Positions 9,055 to 18,645 are shown, counted from the first letter of the stretch. The stretch is 64,000 nt of DNA from Paenibacillus sp. J31TS4 (GCF_018403265.1 NZ_BOSI01000001.1:744001-808000), one strand, 5' to 3'. Made by a program: numbers and translations. Notes: generated from the letters alone by a model not told the origin.

Positions 9055-10823
9055 TTGGCCCACCTCTGCTTAACGGGATAAGTTTCGACCTGCGGGCGGT
9101 CGGCATACTGAATATTGTAGGTCTCGAGATAAGGACCATCCTGCTCGAGCAGCTCCGCGTGCGTGCCGCGCTGCACGATCTCTCCTTTGTCCAGAACGAT
9201 GATCTCGTCGGCATGTCGTAAGGAGGAAATCCGGTGTGCTATAATAAAGGTAGTTCGTCCTCTCATCAGCTCGCTGAAGCCCGCCTGGATCTCATGCTCG
9301 GTTTCCATATCGACCGCGCTCGTCGCGTCGTCCAGGACGAGAATCTTGGGATCCTTCAGCAGTGCCCGCGCAATCGCGATCCGCTGCTTCTGACCGCCCG
9401 ACAGTCCCATGCCGCGCTCGCCAACGACGGTATCGTAGCCGAGCGGCAGCTCCATAATGAAGTCATGTGCTTTGGCCAGCTTGGCCGCGCGGACGATCTC
9501 CTCCATGGAGATATCGCGCTTCCCGTAGGAGATATTGTTGCGAATCGACGCGGAGAACAGGAACGTCTCCTGGAAGACGATGGCGATTTGGCTGCGCAGC
9601 GATTCGATGTCGAGATCTTCAATCGGAATGCCGTCGATGAGCAGCCTGCCTTCTTTGACGTTGTAGGCTCTCATCAGAAGCTGGATGATCGTTGACTTGC
9701 CCGACCCTGTTCCGCCGAGAATACCGATGACACTCCCTGGCGCCGCTTCCAGATTGATGTTCCGAAGCGCGGGACTTTTGTCCGGATAGGCGAACGTGAC
9801 GTTCTGGTAGCTGACGTGCCCCTTCAATCGGTCGCCCGAGACGTCGATCGCCTTGTCGTTGTTCTTGACGTGGACGAAGTGATGGAGCACCTCCAGAATC
9901 CGCTCTCCGGATGCTTTGGATTGCGTGAAGTTGTTGATATGAACCCCGATGCTCCACATCGGGCCGATAATATACCAGATCAGGCTGAAGAAGGCGACGA
10001 GCTCGCCGACGGACATGCCGCCCTGGATGACGAAGTAACCGCCGGTGCCGAGCAGGATGACGACGCTCAGGTTCGCGAACAGTTCCATAACCGGAAAGTA
10101 GCGCGCCCAGATGTTCGACGTAAAGATGTTCGTCCCTTTGTAATCTTCGCTTCTCGCCGCGAATTTCTCAACCTCATACGGCTCTCTCGCGAACGACTTG
10201 ACGGTCCGCACGCCGGTAATATTCTCCTGCACCGCGGTGGTCAGGTCGCTCATGGATTTGCGGACGCTGCGGAACGCAGGATGGATCCGGCTCTCGAAGC
10301 GGACGGCCGTGAACGCAAGGAACGGCATCGTCACCATCGTGATGAGAGTCAGCTTCCAGTTGATGCTGAACATCATCGCGAAGCCGAAGAGCAGCATGCA
10401 CAGGACGTTGAGAATTTGCGCGAAGCCGAACCCGATGAATTGGCGCATCGCCTCGAGGTCGGCGGTCAGCCGGGACATGAGGTCGCCGGTTCTCGCCTTG
10501 TCGTAATACTGGAACGACAAATACTGCAGCTTGTTGTACAGCGCATTCCTCAAGTTGTACGCGACCCGGTTGCCGAGACGTCCGCCGGCGAAGCCCTGCA
10601 GGAAAGCGAACATCCCCTTCACGCTGACCACTACGACGACGAGCAGCGCCAGCATCGGCACCTTGCCGAATTCTCTCGGCGCGATCACATCGTCGATCAG
10701 ATACCGCAGCAGGTTCGGGTAAACCAGGCCGAGAGCGGTCGCCACCACCATACAGATGATGGACAGGAAAAGCAGCTTTTTCTCATGCCAATAATACTCC
10801 TTCAACTGCTTAAATACGTTCAT
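9051..10823 (-). CDS. ABC exporter half-transporter, degenerate-site subunit
   Basis: About 590 residues starting MNVFKQLKEYYWHEKK, with a six-segment exporter domain and a C-terminal ATPase. Walker A is GGTGSGKST and the signature is a perfect LSGGQKQR, but Walker B reads LVLDDATS, with Asp where the catalytic Glu should be. Paired with the next gene, this gives one complete ATP site (partner Walker B plus this LSGGQ) and one degenerate site (this Walker B plus the partner LSMGQ), as in known asymmetric exporters. GGGGAGGG lies 7 bases before the ATG at 10823. First gene of a two-gene operon. Confidence 0.94.
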   Translation of the reverse strand: MNVFKQLKEYYWHEKKLLFLSIICMVVATALGLVYPNLLRYLIDDVIAPREFGKVPMLALLVVVVVSVKGMFAFLQGFAGGRLGNRVAYNLRNALYNKLQYLSFQYYDKARTGDLMSRLTADLEAMRQFIGFGFAQILNVLCMLLFGFAMMFSINWKLTLITMVTMPFLAFTAVRFESRIHPAFRSVRKSMSDLTTAVQENITGVRTVKSFAREPYEVEKFAARSEDYKGTNIFTSNIWARYFPVMELFANLSVVILLGTGGYFVIQGGMSVGELVAFFSLIWYIIGPMWSIGVHINNFTQSKASGERILEVLHHFVHVKNNDKAIDVSGDRLKGHVSYQNVTFAYPDKSPALRNINLEAAPGSVIGILGGTGSGKSTIIQLLMRAYNVKEGRLLIDGIPIEDLDIESLRSQIAIVFQETFLFSASIRNNISYGKRDISMEEIVRAAKLAKAHDFIMELPLGYDTVVGERGMGLSGGQKQRIAIARALLKDPKILVLDDATSAVDMETEHEIQAGFSELMRGRTTFIIAHRISSLRHADEIIVLDKGEIVQRGTHAELLEQDGPYLETYNIQYADRPQVETYPVKQRWAN

Positions 10824-10983
10824 GACGCAGCCCTCCCCAAGCACTCGGCTTTTGTGGCGGACGCCCGCTTCCGCGGCGCCGCACCGGGTCTGTCATCCGC
10901 ATAATGCCCACTCTGCCTGATTCCCCTTTTCGGTTGTCATTGCCTGCCCGTACGGGAGGCGTAACCCTCAATAATCTTTAGCA

Positions 10984-11012
10984 ATAGTAACACCATCCCC
11001 AAGGAGCGGCAA
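10984..11012 (-). promoter_or_regulatory. Candidate promoter for the ABC exporter operon
   Basis: On the minus strand TTGCCG is separated by 17 bases from TACTAT, about 160 bases before the first exporter gene. This is the only sigma-A-like pair I noticed in the gap 10824-11246. The remainder of the gap holds no convincing reading frame, apart from the dynamin gene terminator at its right end. Confidence 0.4.
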
Positions 11013-11186
11013 TTGGTGTATGGTTGCTTAATTCCGGCTGTGGTTACGTATCTCTATAAATTCATTGGAAGATCACCGAAATGCTTTAAAATCATCCAAA
11101 TCCCCCCATTTCCTTGCCGTTTTCTTCCGCTTCGCCTTCCCCTCTGATTCCGGGGCTCCTTCCCCTTCCGCTGCTGCCCGCAGAAC

Positions 11187-11230
11187 ACAAAAACAGGCAT
11201 CGGAAGCCGGGGCTTCGATGCCTGTTTTTT
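11187..11230 (-). terminator. Intrinsic terminator after dynA (possibly bidirectional)
   Basis: AAACAGGCATCG and CGATGCCTGTTT form a long stem that continues inward through GAAGCC/GGCTTC. A-rich and T-rich flanks on both sides mean it could stop transcripts from either direction. It lies 17 bases beyond the dynA stop. Confidence 0.88.
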
Positions 11231-11246
11231 GAAGGGTTCGTACCGA

Positions 11247-14200
11247 TCAAACGTCCAATCGCATAAGATTCGCGTGGAGCGATTCCAGCTGTTTCACATC
11301 AACATGCTGGTCGAGCGAGGCGCGAATGCCTTCGTAATGCTCCCGAAGCGTGCCCATGTCCTGCTCGAGCAGCTGCGCCATCCGTTCTTCGGCCTGTATG
11401 CGGTAAGCATTCTTGAGCAGAGCGAGCTGCTCGTCGAGATACCGGCCGACGTCGGCCAACAGCCGACCCTCCAGCTCTTCCCGCAGCTTCGTTCTGCCGC
11501 CCTCCTCGAAAAAGAACTTGCTGTTCTTGTAGAAGCGCGTCAGCCAACGGCTCTCGGGCTCCTCCGCCGCAACCGTCTCCGCCACCTCCGGCGTCTCGAA
11601 GGCCAGCGTCTCGGTCTCCGGCTCCGGATAGCCCGGCAGCAGGGCGGATGTCTTGTGCCACAGCTGCCCGCGGCGTTTGCGGGCTTCCTTGGTCAGCGTC
11701 TGCTCCAGCCGGAGCGTCGTAGCCAGCACCTCCTGGGAGGCGTCGTAGCTCAAATAGCGAACGAGCTCGTGCCAGCTCGAGCGCAGCGCCGAACGAATGT
11801 CGCCCTGATCCTCCCGGAGGGCGCCCGGGTGGAACGAGAGCGCGAAGAAATCACCGAACCGGTAAGAGAGGCGCTGCCGGATGTAATAGACCAGCTCCTC
11901 CGCTTCCTTGTCGAGCTGGCCGAGCAGGTCGGTCAGCTCGGCCTTGGCAAGCAGACGGCTCGCTTCCCCGAAACGCTTCTCCAGCTCAGCCAGGCTGCGC
12001 CGTTTCTCTTCCTCTCCCTTGCGGGCGTTCGCAATCCATTCAGCCAGCATGCCTGCGGCCCGGTTCACCTCGCCGGCGGCCGACTGGACCGCGATGCCGG
12101 TCAGCTCCTCCATCGAGAACCGGATGAACTGCCGTTCGAACTCGGCGATGCCCGACTGCTCGACGAGGCCGTCGTCCCCGCGCTCTTTTCCTTCCAGCGC
12201 AAGCATGCTGGAGACCGGGTAGATGCGCGGCTGCCGGACGCCGTGCCGGGCAAGGTTCTCCTCGACGTGGTGGACGACCGCGTCCAGCTCGGCTTCGTCG
12301 GCGGCGAGATCCGCCGCGTTGACGAGGAAGAACATTTTGTCGAGCTCGAACGCCTCCTTCACGCGTCCGAGCTGCAGCAGGAATTCCCGGTCAGCCTGGG
12401 AGAACGCGTGATTGTAGTAGGTCACGAACAGAATGGCGTCCGCGTTCTTGATGTAGTTGAAGGCGACGCCCGTATGCCGGGCATTGATCGAGTCCGCCCC
12501 GGGCGTGTCGACGAGCACCATGCCCTGGTCGGTCAGCGGATTCGCCGCGTGCAGGGCGATCGCCTCCACGAAGCAGGACTTGCTCTCGTCCGCGACGTAG
12601 GCGGCGAATGCCTCGAAGCCGACGGTCAGCTCCTGGCCGAGATTCCCGTTCGCCTCTGCCCAGCCCCGCTCGACCGCCTTGAGGAACGTGAAATGCGGCT
12701 TGCCGCCCTCGTTCACCTGGCTCGGCGCGAGACCCGCAATCGTCCGGAGGCTGTCCTCCCACCCGCCGGCGCTAAAGCCAAGCACTTGAAGCGAGTGGCG
12801 CACCTCATCGAGCATCGCGTCGCTGCGCTTCATGCGCACGATGACCGTGCCATGCGGATGCTCATTCGTCGCCGGCAAAATCGTGTTGATCGCCGCTGTC
12901 GTCGGATTCGGCGAAACCGGCAGCAGCCGCTCGCCGACCAGGGCGTTGGCGAGAGACGACTTGCCGGCACTGAAGGCGCCGAACAGCGCGATCGTGAAGC
13001 GGTTCGTCTCCATGCGCGAAGCCTTGTCGCGCATCGCCCGAACCGCCGACGCCATCGGCGGCAGCTCCGCGAGCAGCTCCGCCGCCTGCCGCAGCGCGCC
13101 CGCCGCCTTGCCGAGCCGCTGCCGCTGGCGCTGCGCCTGGGCTGACGCGCCGCCCGCCGGCTGCCCGGCGGCTTCCCGCGCCCCGGCCGCTGCTGCGGCC
13201 CGCGCGGCGAGCGCGCCTGCGGCCGGTGCCGCCGGCGCTTCCGCCAGGGCGGCGGCCGCCTCCGGCGCGCCATCGCCGTCCCGGGCCGGCGGCGCGTAGC
13301 TGCGCCAGTCCGGCAGTGCCGCGGCGGGAGCCGCGAGCCCGGCGCGCGCCTCGGCGAGCAGCCGCTCGCGGTAGGCGGCAGCTTCATGCTCGAGGCGCTG
13401 CAGCTCGTAGAGCGAGGCGAGCCGCTGCCGCAGCGCCGCCAGCGAGCGCTCCGTCTCCGCCGCTTCGGCAGCCCACCGCCGCTCGAGCAGCTCGAGCAGC
13501 GTATCGATCAGCCGAAGCGCCGCCTGGCGGAAGCGGCTTTTGGCCTCCGCCGCGATCTGCCGCGAATACGTCAGCGTGTATTCGCCGGTAAAGCCGGCGC
13601 TGGTGTTCACCTGCGAGGCGAGCCATTCGGGCGTAACGCTCTGGTCCAGCTCCGCGAGCGCTTCGGCCGGCAGCTCATCTTGCAGCCGGTACTCCTCGGC
13701 GAGACGGCGGAACAGATCCTTCAGATGCCACGACAAGCCGGCCTGGACCTTGGACGCGAAATCCGCATGGAACGCCTCAAGCCGGGTTTCGATCTCCTTC
13801 GCCGTCTTCTCCGCTCTGCCGAAAAAGCCGACCTTGAAGCCGGGCTTCCGGCTCTGCAGATAATGCTCGGCAAGATCCCGGGTCGGCGCCGGCGTCAGGT
13901 TGGCGTTCTCAATGATCGAGACGGCTTCCTGACGCCACGTCTCCCGTTTCTCGGTAGAGAGGCCGGTCAGCGCAGCCAGCCGGCTCTCCAGTCGGTCCGC
14001 TTCGGCGAGCGCCTCCTCCCGGTCCGCCATCTCCTCCGCCTCGCGCGCGAGCTCCGCCCGCTGCTCCGCGCCCTTCGCTTCCTGCCAGTCGGCGTGCGCC
14101 TCGATCAGCTGCTCGGCCGAATCGGCCACGCTTCGACGATTGAGCGCGTCCGCCTGCTTCAGCAGCCCATGGAACAGCCACAGCAGCTTGTCCCATTCGT

Positions 14201-14906
14201 TGTTCGGGTGCTCGGGATGCTTGAGAGAGAGGAACAGTATACCCTCCGGACGGATATGCCAGTGGGCGAACGAGTCGCTCACGCTCTTCCGGTAGTCCTC
14301 GAACTGCAGCTCGTTCTCCCGATGCTTGTCGATCTGGTTGACGATCAGATAAAGCGGCTTGCCCCAATCCTGCAGCTTTTTGGTGAACGCAAAATTGAGC
14401 TCCGATTGGACGTGATTGTAGTCCATGACATAAAAAATAACGTCCGCCAGGTGAAGGGCGGACTCCGTCGCCAGCCGGTGAGCGTCGTCGGTCGAATCGA
14501 TCCCCGGCGTATCGAGCAGCGTCGCCCGGTCGCCGAGCAGCGGCAGTGGATGCCGAATCTCCACCGCTTCGATCTCTTCGCCGTTCTTGCAGTAAGCCTC
14601 CAGATCGTCCAGTGGCACCGATACCGGCTCGTCCGAGCCCGTCCGATAGACCCGCGCTTCGCTCTCTCCGCTGCGGATCGTCACCAGATTAGCGCTGGTC
14701 GGAATCGGACTGGATGGCAGCAGTGCCTTGCCGCACAGGCGATTGATCAGACTGGATTTTCCCGCCGAAAAATGGCCGCAGAACGCAACGTCCAGACGGC
14801 CCGCTTCCCATTTATGCAGCAGCTGATTCAGCTTGCGCGCATTGTTGTAATCTCCCGCGGCCAGCATTTGTTCGGCCAACACGCGGATGGTGTCTCCCCC
14901 GCTCAT
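11247..14906 (-). CDS. dynA: Dynamin family protein with two GTPase domains (DynA type)
   Basis: About 1,219 residues, close to B. subtilis DynA (about 1,190), which remodels membranes at septa and under phage or pore stress. Two full dynamin GTPase units lie in tandem: the first has GHFSAGKSS near residue 44, DTPGIDS and NQIDKH; the second has GAFSAGKSSLANAL near residue 640, DTPGADS and a following NAAD. Between them, encoded at about 13080-13420, is a strongly Ala/Gly/Arg-rich linker with very high GC. Long helical, coiled stretches follow each GTPase. The start at 14906 (MSGGDTIRVLAEQML) has GGAGGG 5 bases upstream; an open extension to 14963 has no ribosome site. Confidence 0.92.
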   Translation of the reverse strand: MSGGDTIRVLAEQMLAAGDYNNARKLNQLLHKWEAGRLDVAFCGHFSAGKSSLINRLCGKALLPSSPIPTSANLVTIRSGESEARVYRTGSDEPVSVPLDDLEAYCKNGEEIEAVEIRHPLPLLGDRATLLDTPGIDSTDDAHRLATESALHLADVIFYVMDYNHVQSELNFAFTKKLQDWGKPLYLIVNQIDKHRENELQFEDYRKSVSDSFAHWHIRPEGILFLSLKHPEHPNNEWDKLLWLFHGLLKQADALNRRSVADSAEQLIEAHADWQEAKGAEQRAELAREAEEMADREEALAEADRLESRLAALTGLSTEKRETWRQEAVSIIENANLTPAPTRDLAEHYLQSRKPGFKVGFFGRAEKTAKEIETRLEAFHADFASKVQAGLSWHLKDLFRRLAEEYRLQDELPAEALAELDQSVTPEWLASQVNTSAGFTGEYTLTYSRQIAAEAKSRFRQAALRLIDTLLELLERRWAAEAAETERSLAALRQRLASLYELQRLEHEAAAYRERLLAEARAGLAAPAAALPDWRSYAPPARDGDGAPEAAAALAEAPAAPAAGALAARAAAAAGAREAAGQPAGGASAQAQRQRQRLGKAAGALRQAAELLAELPPMASAVRAMRDKASRMETNRFTIALFGAFSAGKSSLANALVGERLLPVSPNPTTAAINTILPATNEHPHGTVIVRMKRSDAMLDEVRHSLQVLGFSAGGWEDSLRTIAGLAPSQVNEGGKPHFTFLKAVERGWAEANGNLGQELTVGFEAFAAYVADESKSCFVEAIALHAANPLTDQGMVLVDTPGADSINARHTGVAFNYIKNADAILFVTYYNHAFSQADREFLLQLGRVKEAFELDKMFFLVNAADLAADEAELDAVVHHVEENLARHGVRQPRIYPVSSMLALEGKERGDDGLVEQSGIAEFERQFIRFSMEELTGIAVQSAAGEVNRAAGMLAEWIANARKGEEEKRRSLAELEKRFGEASRLLAKAELTDLLGQLDKEAEELVYYIRQRLSYRFGDFFALSFHPGALREDQGDIRSALRSSWHELVRYLSYDASQEVLATTLRLEQTLTKEARKRRGQLWHKTSALLPGYPEPETETLAFETPEVAETVAAEEPESRWLTRFYKNSKFFFEEGGRTKLREELEGRLLADVGRYLDEQLALLKNAYRIQAEERMAQLLEQDMGTLREHYEGIRASLDQHVDVKQLESLHANLMRLDV

Positions 14907-14963
14907 CCAAACCCTCCATACGATTCCTTGCCGGAACCGTTCTCTATTCTTATTTCTGGACAA

Positions 14964-14989
14964 GAAAAAAAACCGAATTTCTTCGGTTT
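14964..14989 (-). terminator. Intrinsic terminator after the 90-residue gene
   Basis: On the minus strand AAACCGAA and TTCGGTTT pair around a short loop, followed by eight T. It begins at the stop codon of the 14990-15262 gene and separates it from dynA. Confidence 0.85.
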
Positions 14990-15262
14990 CTAGTGTACCA
15001 CACTTTCTTTAGACGGGAGAAGGATTTCGAACACGTCGCCGTGCTGCAAAATCGTAATGTCCTTTTCCTTGACCTTCATGACAACCACATCCAGCTTGGC
15101 CTTCATCCGGTCCAGGTAGTTCTCCGGCACCTCGCCGGATTCACTTACGACGACGCCTTCGATTTCCTTCTCCTCATTTTCGCCAAGCGGCGTCTTCAGG
15201 ATTTCCTCGTAGATGTCCGAGAAAACTCCGAAGTTGTTCGTATACACCGATATGCATTTCAA
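14990..15262 (-). CDS. Conserved small protein of unknown function
   Basis: Ninety residues, MKCISVYTNNFGVFSDIYEE at the start, acidic and soluble, with no membrane segment, cysteine pair or enzyme motif that I can recognise. A hydrophobic beta-rich core is likely (ISVYTNNF, LDVVVMKVKEKDITI, DVFEILLP). It lies 6 bases after nth with its own terminator, so it is probably the second gene of an nth transcript. Similar short proteins occur in Paenibacillus genomes, but I do not know a function and give none. Confidence 0.75.
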   Translation of the reverse strand: MKCISVYTNNFGVFSDIYEEILKTPLGENEEKEIEGVVVSESGEVPENYLDRMKAKLDVVVMKVKEKDITILQHGDVFEILLPSKESVVH

Positions 15263-15268
15263 GATTCT

Positions 15269-16003
15269 TCATCCTTCCTGGGTTTGGTCGAGCGGGAGGT
15301 TTGGTTTTGCCTTGCCTGTCCGCCCGGGGAGTTTCCGACTTTTTCTAGTGTCGGCATTCCCTGCCGCTTTCATTCTTCGCTTGCCCTCCTTGCACAGATG
15401 GAGAAGCGGGCAGCTTCCGCAAAGCGGGCTCTGGGCCTTGCAGTGATATCTCCCAAAAAAAATCAACCGATGATGCGTCAGCGTCCATTCTTCCCTCGGC
15501 ACCTGCTTCATCAGCTTCTTCTCGACTTCCAGCACGGAATCGGTCTCGGCCGCAAGTCCCAGCCGCTTGGACACCCGCTCCACATGGGTGTCAACGGCAA
15601 TCGCCGGCTCTCCGAACGCGTTCGATACGACCACGTTCGCCGTCTTGCGCCCGACGCCGGGCAGCTTGACCAATTCTGCATGGCTGCTGGGCACCTCTCC
15701 TCCGTACTCAGCCAGGAGCATGCGGCACAACTGCTGGATATGCTTCGCCTTGTTGCGATACAACCCGATCCGCTTAATGTCCTGTTCCAGCTCCTCGAGC
15801 GGGACTGCCAGATAATCTTCGGGGGATTTATACTTCTCGAACAATGTCGCCGTCACTTTGTTGACGGTTTCGTCGGTGCATTGAGCCGATAGCAATACCG
15901 CAATGGTCAGCTCGAACGGATTGCTGTGATGAAGCTCGCAGTGGGCATCCGGAAACATGGACCCGATGGTGTCCAGAATTTCCCTTACTTTTTGCTTGGT
16001 CAT
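15269..16003 (-). CDS. nth: Endonuclease III (DNA glycosylase/AP lyase)
   Basis: Base-excision-repair enzyme that removes oxidised pyrimidines and cuts at abasic sites. The helix-hairpin-helix reads LPGVGRKTANVV with the catalytic Lys, and VDTHVERVSKRLG carries the catalytic Asp. The C-terminal 4Fe-4S cluster ligands are C-X6-C-X2-C-X5-C (CKAQSPLCGSCPLLHLC). About 244 residues, slightly longer than the usual 210-220 because of a basic tail. The start at 16003 has AAGGAG 9 bases upstream; the ATG at 16012 is directly on that site. In B. subtilis nth follows dnaD; here it lies about 17 kb away from dnaD. Confidence 0.96.
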   Translation of the reverse strand: MTKQKVREILDTIGSMFPDAHCELHHSNPFELTIAVLLSAQCTDETVNKVTATLFEKYKSPEDYLAVPLEELEQDIKRIGLYRNKAKHIQQLCRMLLAEYGGEVPSSHAELVKLPGVGRKTANVVVSNAFGEPAIAVDTHVERVSKRLGLAAETDSVLEVEKKLMKQVPREEWTLTHHRLIFFGRYHCKAQSPLCGSCPLLHLCKEGKRRMKAAGNADTRKSRKLPGRTGKAKPNLPLDQTQEG

Positions 16004-16137
16004 CGCGTCCATCTCCTTCGGCTTCAGCCCTCTTGCGGGTTAATCTTTACTAGTGTAACGAATGCGTCCCACCGGCGCAATGCGTTTTCCGTGCCAATTT
16101 TCCGAACAAATAGGGCTTCCGGAGCGCTGACGGACAA

Positions 16138-16177
16138 AACCGTCTGGCGGCAGGCATAAGCCTTTCGCCAGACGGTT
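16138..16177 (-). terminator. Nested hairpin after the SLH protein gene
   Basis: AACCGTCTGGCG and CGCCAGACGGTT form a 12-bp stem holding a smaller AGGC/GCCT hairpin. On the minus strand it is followed by TTTTGTCC, a modest T tract, about 110 bases beyond the gene at 16290. The rest of the 16004-16289 gap shows no convincing gene; a 69-codon frame there has no family signs. Confidence 0.55.
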
Positions 16178-16289
16178 GCCGCGTCGCTGCTCTTCGATTC
16201 GGGATGCTGACGCCGGTTCCGCTTATTCATCATCCGTTATCCGTTATAGCCAAAAGCGATCCGCAATGCGATCGGGGCTTGCGCCCTTA

Positions 16290-18584
16290 TCAGCGGACTT
16301 CGATTTTATCAAGCGCCTTGCCCTTGAACGTCAGCTTGAGCGAGCTGTTCGCAGCGAGGTCGGTCCAGTTGATGGCCGTGCCGCCGGCGGACAGAAGCTT
16401 GGTGTCCGGAGTTCCCGTATAGACCTTGGTGGTGCTGTCCTCTTCCCGGACGGTAATCGACCGGGCGGGCGCGTCCTTCGCCGTCAGCATGACATTCTTG
16501 ACCGTAATCGTCTGGAGCAGATAAACCGTGTCGGTTGCGGCGTTCAGGCTGGCTCTGACGCTCGTGCCGATCGGCAGCTGATCGATAGGTACGGAATCTT
16601 TGCCGAGCTGCTCCGCCGTTCCGTAGGAATTATATTTCAGCGTCAAGTACTGATTGTCGACCGTCTTCAGAATGAGCTCGTTCGTGCTTTTGTTGACGGA
16701 GGTCAGAATGCCTTCGTAGCCGTTGTTCAGCGTAATCTTGATCAGATCGCCCGAACCGTTGAAGGTAAGATCCACCTTCTGTCCGGTCGTGAACAGCGAC
16801 TTGAACGATGCCCACGGCACTTTGGAGCCGCCAAATATGAGATCGATGTTCTCGTTGATCGTATAGACGCTCGGCGTGCCGTTCTCCTCTACGATGAAGT
16901 ATTTCTTGGTTTCATTGTAGTCCGTAATCGTAGCGCGGTAGGTCGTCTCGAGACGGCGCTCTTCGATGAACGCTTTGACGACCTGGCTCTTGCTGTCGAT
17001 ATACAGGGTCACATCGTCCCCTGTCTTCAAATCGCTGACCGTTGCATACGGCGTTCCCTTAAGCACAACCTCCAGCGATGGCGTGTAGGTGTAGGAGCCG
17101 AGGCGGCCGTCCGCCATCTTGATCGTCAGGTACAGGTTGCGGTTGTCGTTCTTCAGGTCGATCAGCTTGCCGGACGCGATCGTATCGACGCTGGATGCTT
17201 GGATGTCCAGCGCCACGACGACGTTGTTCTCGACCTGGAAGCGGACCGTATCACCGGCGAACAGATGATCCAGACTACGCTCGCCGCCCCGGTACGTAAC
17301 CGTTACGTCACCCGACAGCGGGTAGGTGGTCTGGCCGGTATCCGGATCTTGGACGGTAATGCTCTTCTTGTCGTCACTCAGTGAGAGAAAAGGGCCTTCG
17401 GCCGTTTTGTTCACAGGCACTTCCTTTACCGTAATGTGAACGACCTTGCCGGTCGCACCCGGCAGCCGTCTCAGCTCGATAGCGCTTCCCGGTGCAAGGC
17501 CCGCGAGGCTGAGACCGGAGCCGCCTTTGTCCACTACGGCGACGGAAGCCGAGAGATCGTAGGTAGTGGTCGTTCCGTCATCCGCCTTGAGGCTCAGCTT
17601 GCGCGCCTCCACGTCGACAGAGGTCACCACGCCGGCGGCGGACACGAGCTCCGCCGCCTGCTCCGTCTCGAGCATGTACACGACGCCGTCCTGGCCGATG
17701 GCGGTGACCTGGTAGCCCGGCTTGATGCCGCTCCAGGTCACGAGGCCGGATTCTCCGTAGAAAAAGGCGTCGGCAAAGAGCGGGAAGGAGCGGGTCTGCC
17801 CGTCGGCTCCCACGACCTGAACCGAGGAGGACGAGATGGCCATGACGGTGCCGCTGAACGCATAGTCGGACGGCAGCGCCACGCTTGCAGCCGCACGGCT
17901 GAGGAACGCCGACATCTGGGCGCGCGTGACCGCTTCTTTGGGACGGAACGTATTGTCGTCGAACCCGTCGACGATCTTGAGGGCAACCGCAGCACCGACA
18001 AACCCTGCATCCGATGCGGACAGCTTGTCCTTATCCTTGAAGGAAGACTGTGCGGTCTGGTTTTCGGCCATGCTCTGCTTGCCGATCGCCCGGATCACGA
18101 CCTTCGCCACCCATTCGCGCGTAGCGCTCTTCGTGCCCCAGGAGCCTGTACCCGACTCTTCCTTGATGTTGATCAGATTGTGGTCAATCGCCGTCATGAC
18201 GTAGCCTCTCGCGTAATCGCTGACCGTGAAGGGCAGCACGGCGTTGTCCGTCTTCACCTTCAGCGCTTCGTCTTCGAGGCCCATCAGCCGAACGGCCAGG
18301 ATGAGCACGTCCTGCTGGGAAACCGCCTGCTCCGGATTGTACAGCCCGCGGTCGTCTCCCTGGATGATTCCCTGCAAAGTAAGCTTAGTTATGTACTTAT
18401 GGGCCCAATGGCTCGTCGCCACGTCGGCGAAAGTGAATTTCGGAGCGGCTGCTTGCGCAGCCGCCTCCGAAGTATTGCCGACAGGGGCTGCCAAAACGGC
18501 CTGACCGGGAACGGCTCCCAATACCATTGAAGATATAACCAACGAATAAAGAACTTGCTGCTTCTTCGATTTGCCCGGTCTCAT
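16290..18584 (-). CDS. Secreted S-layer homology (SLH) domain protein
   Basis: 764 residues. A signal peptide ends near residue 33 (LGAVPGQAVLAAP). Three SLH modules follow: about 48-100 (FADVATSHWAHKYITKL), about 108-170, and about 177-225 (FRPKEAVTRAQMSAFLSRA). These bind secondary cell-wall polymer and tether the protein to the surface. The remaining 540 residues form a series of beta-rich segments of about 70-80 residues with recurring patterns such as the VTYRGG and VDLTFNG types, without an enzyme motif I recognise. AAGGAG precedes the start. It follows the GerMN lipoprotein gene but a terminator lies between them, so it is probably separately expressed. Confidence 0.88.
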   Translation of the reverse strand: MRPGKSKKQQVLYSLVISSMVLGAVPGQAVLAAPVGNTSEAAAQAAAPKFTFADVATSHWAHKYITKLTLQGIIQGDDRGLYNPEQAVSQQDVLILAVRLMGLEDEALKVKTDNAVLPFTVSDYARGYVMTAIDHNLINIKEESGTGSWGTKSATREWVAKVVIRAIGKQSMAENQTAQSSFKDKDKLSASDAGFVGAAVALKIVDGFDDNTFRPKEAVTRAQMSAFLSRAAASVALPSDYAFSGTVMAISSSSVQVVGADGQTRSFPLFADAFFYGESGLVTWSGIKPGYQVTAIGQDGVVYMLETEQAAELVSAAGVVTSVDVEARKLSLKADDGTTTTYDLSASVAVVDKGGSGLSLAGLAPGSAIELRRLPGATGKVVHITVKEVPVNKTAEGPFLSLSDDKKSITVQDPDTGQTTYPLSGDVTVTYRGGERSLDHLFAGDTVRFQVENNVVVALDIQASSVDTIASGKLIDLKNDNRNLYLTIKMADGRLGSYTYTPSLEVVLKGTPYATVSDLKTGDDVTLYIDSKSQVVKAFIEERRLETTYRATITDYNETKKYFIVEENGTPSVYTINENIDLIFGGSKVPWASFKSLFTTGQKVDLTFNGSGDLIKITLNNGYEGILTSVNKSTNELILKTVDNQYLTLKYNSYGTAEQLGKDSVPIDQLPIGTSVRASLNAATDTVYLLQTITVKNVMLTAKDAPARSITVREEDSTTKVYTGTPDTKLLSAGGTAINWTDLAANSSLKLTFKGKALDKIEVR

Positions 18585-18617
18585 AAAAAAGATCCCCTCT
18601 CCTTAATGAACATCTGG

Positions 18618-18645
18618 AAAAAAGGGCCAGCGAAGGCTGGCCTTA
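18618..18645 (-). terminator. Intrinsic terminator after the GerMN lipoprotein gene
   Basis: On the minus strand GGCCAGC and GCTGGCC pair around CTTC, followed by CTTTTTT. It lies 10 bases after the stop of the 18655-19221 gene and ends the amidase-GerMN operon. Confidence 0.9.

Noticed and set aside
16024-16233. 69-codon frame between nth and the SLH gene
   Set aside because: No ribosome site, no recognisable family, and it overlaps the nested hairpin after the SLH gene.
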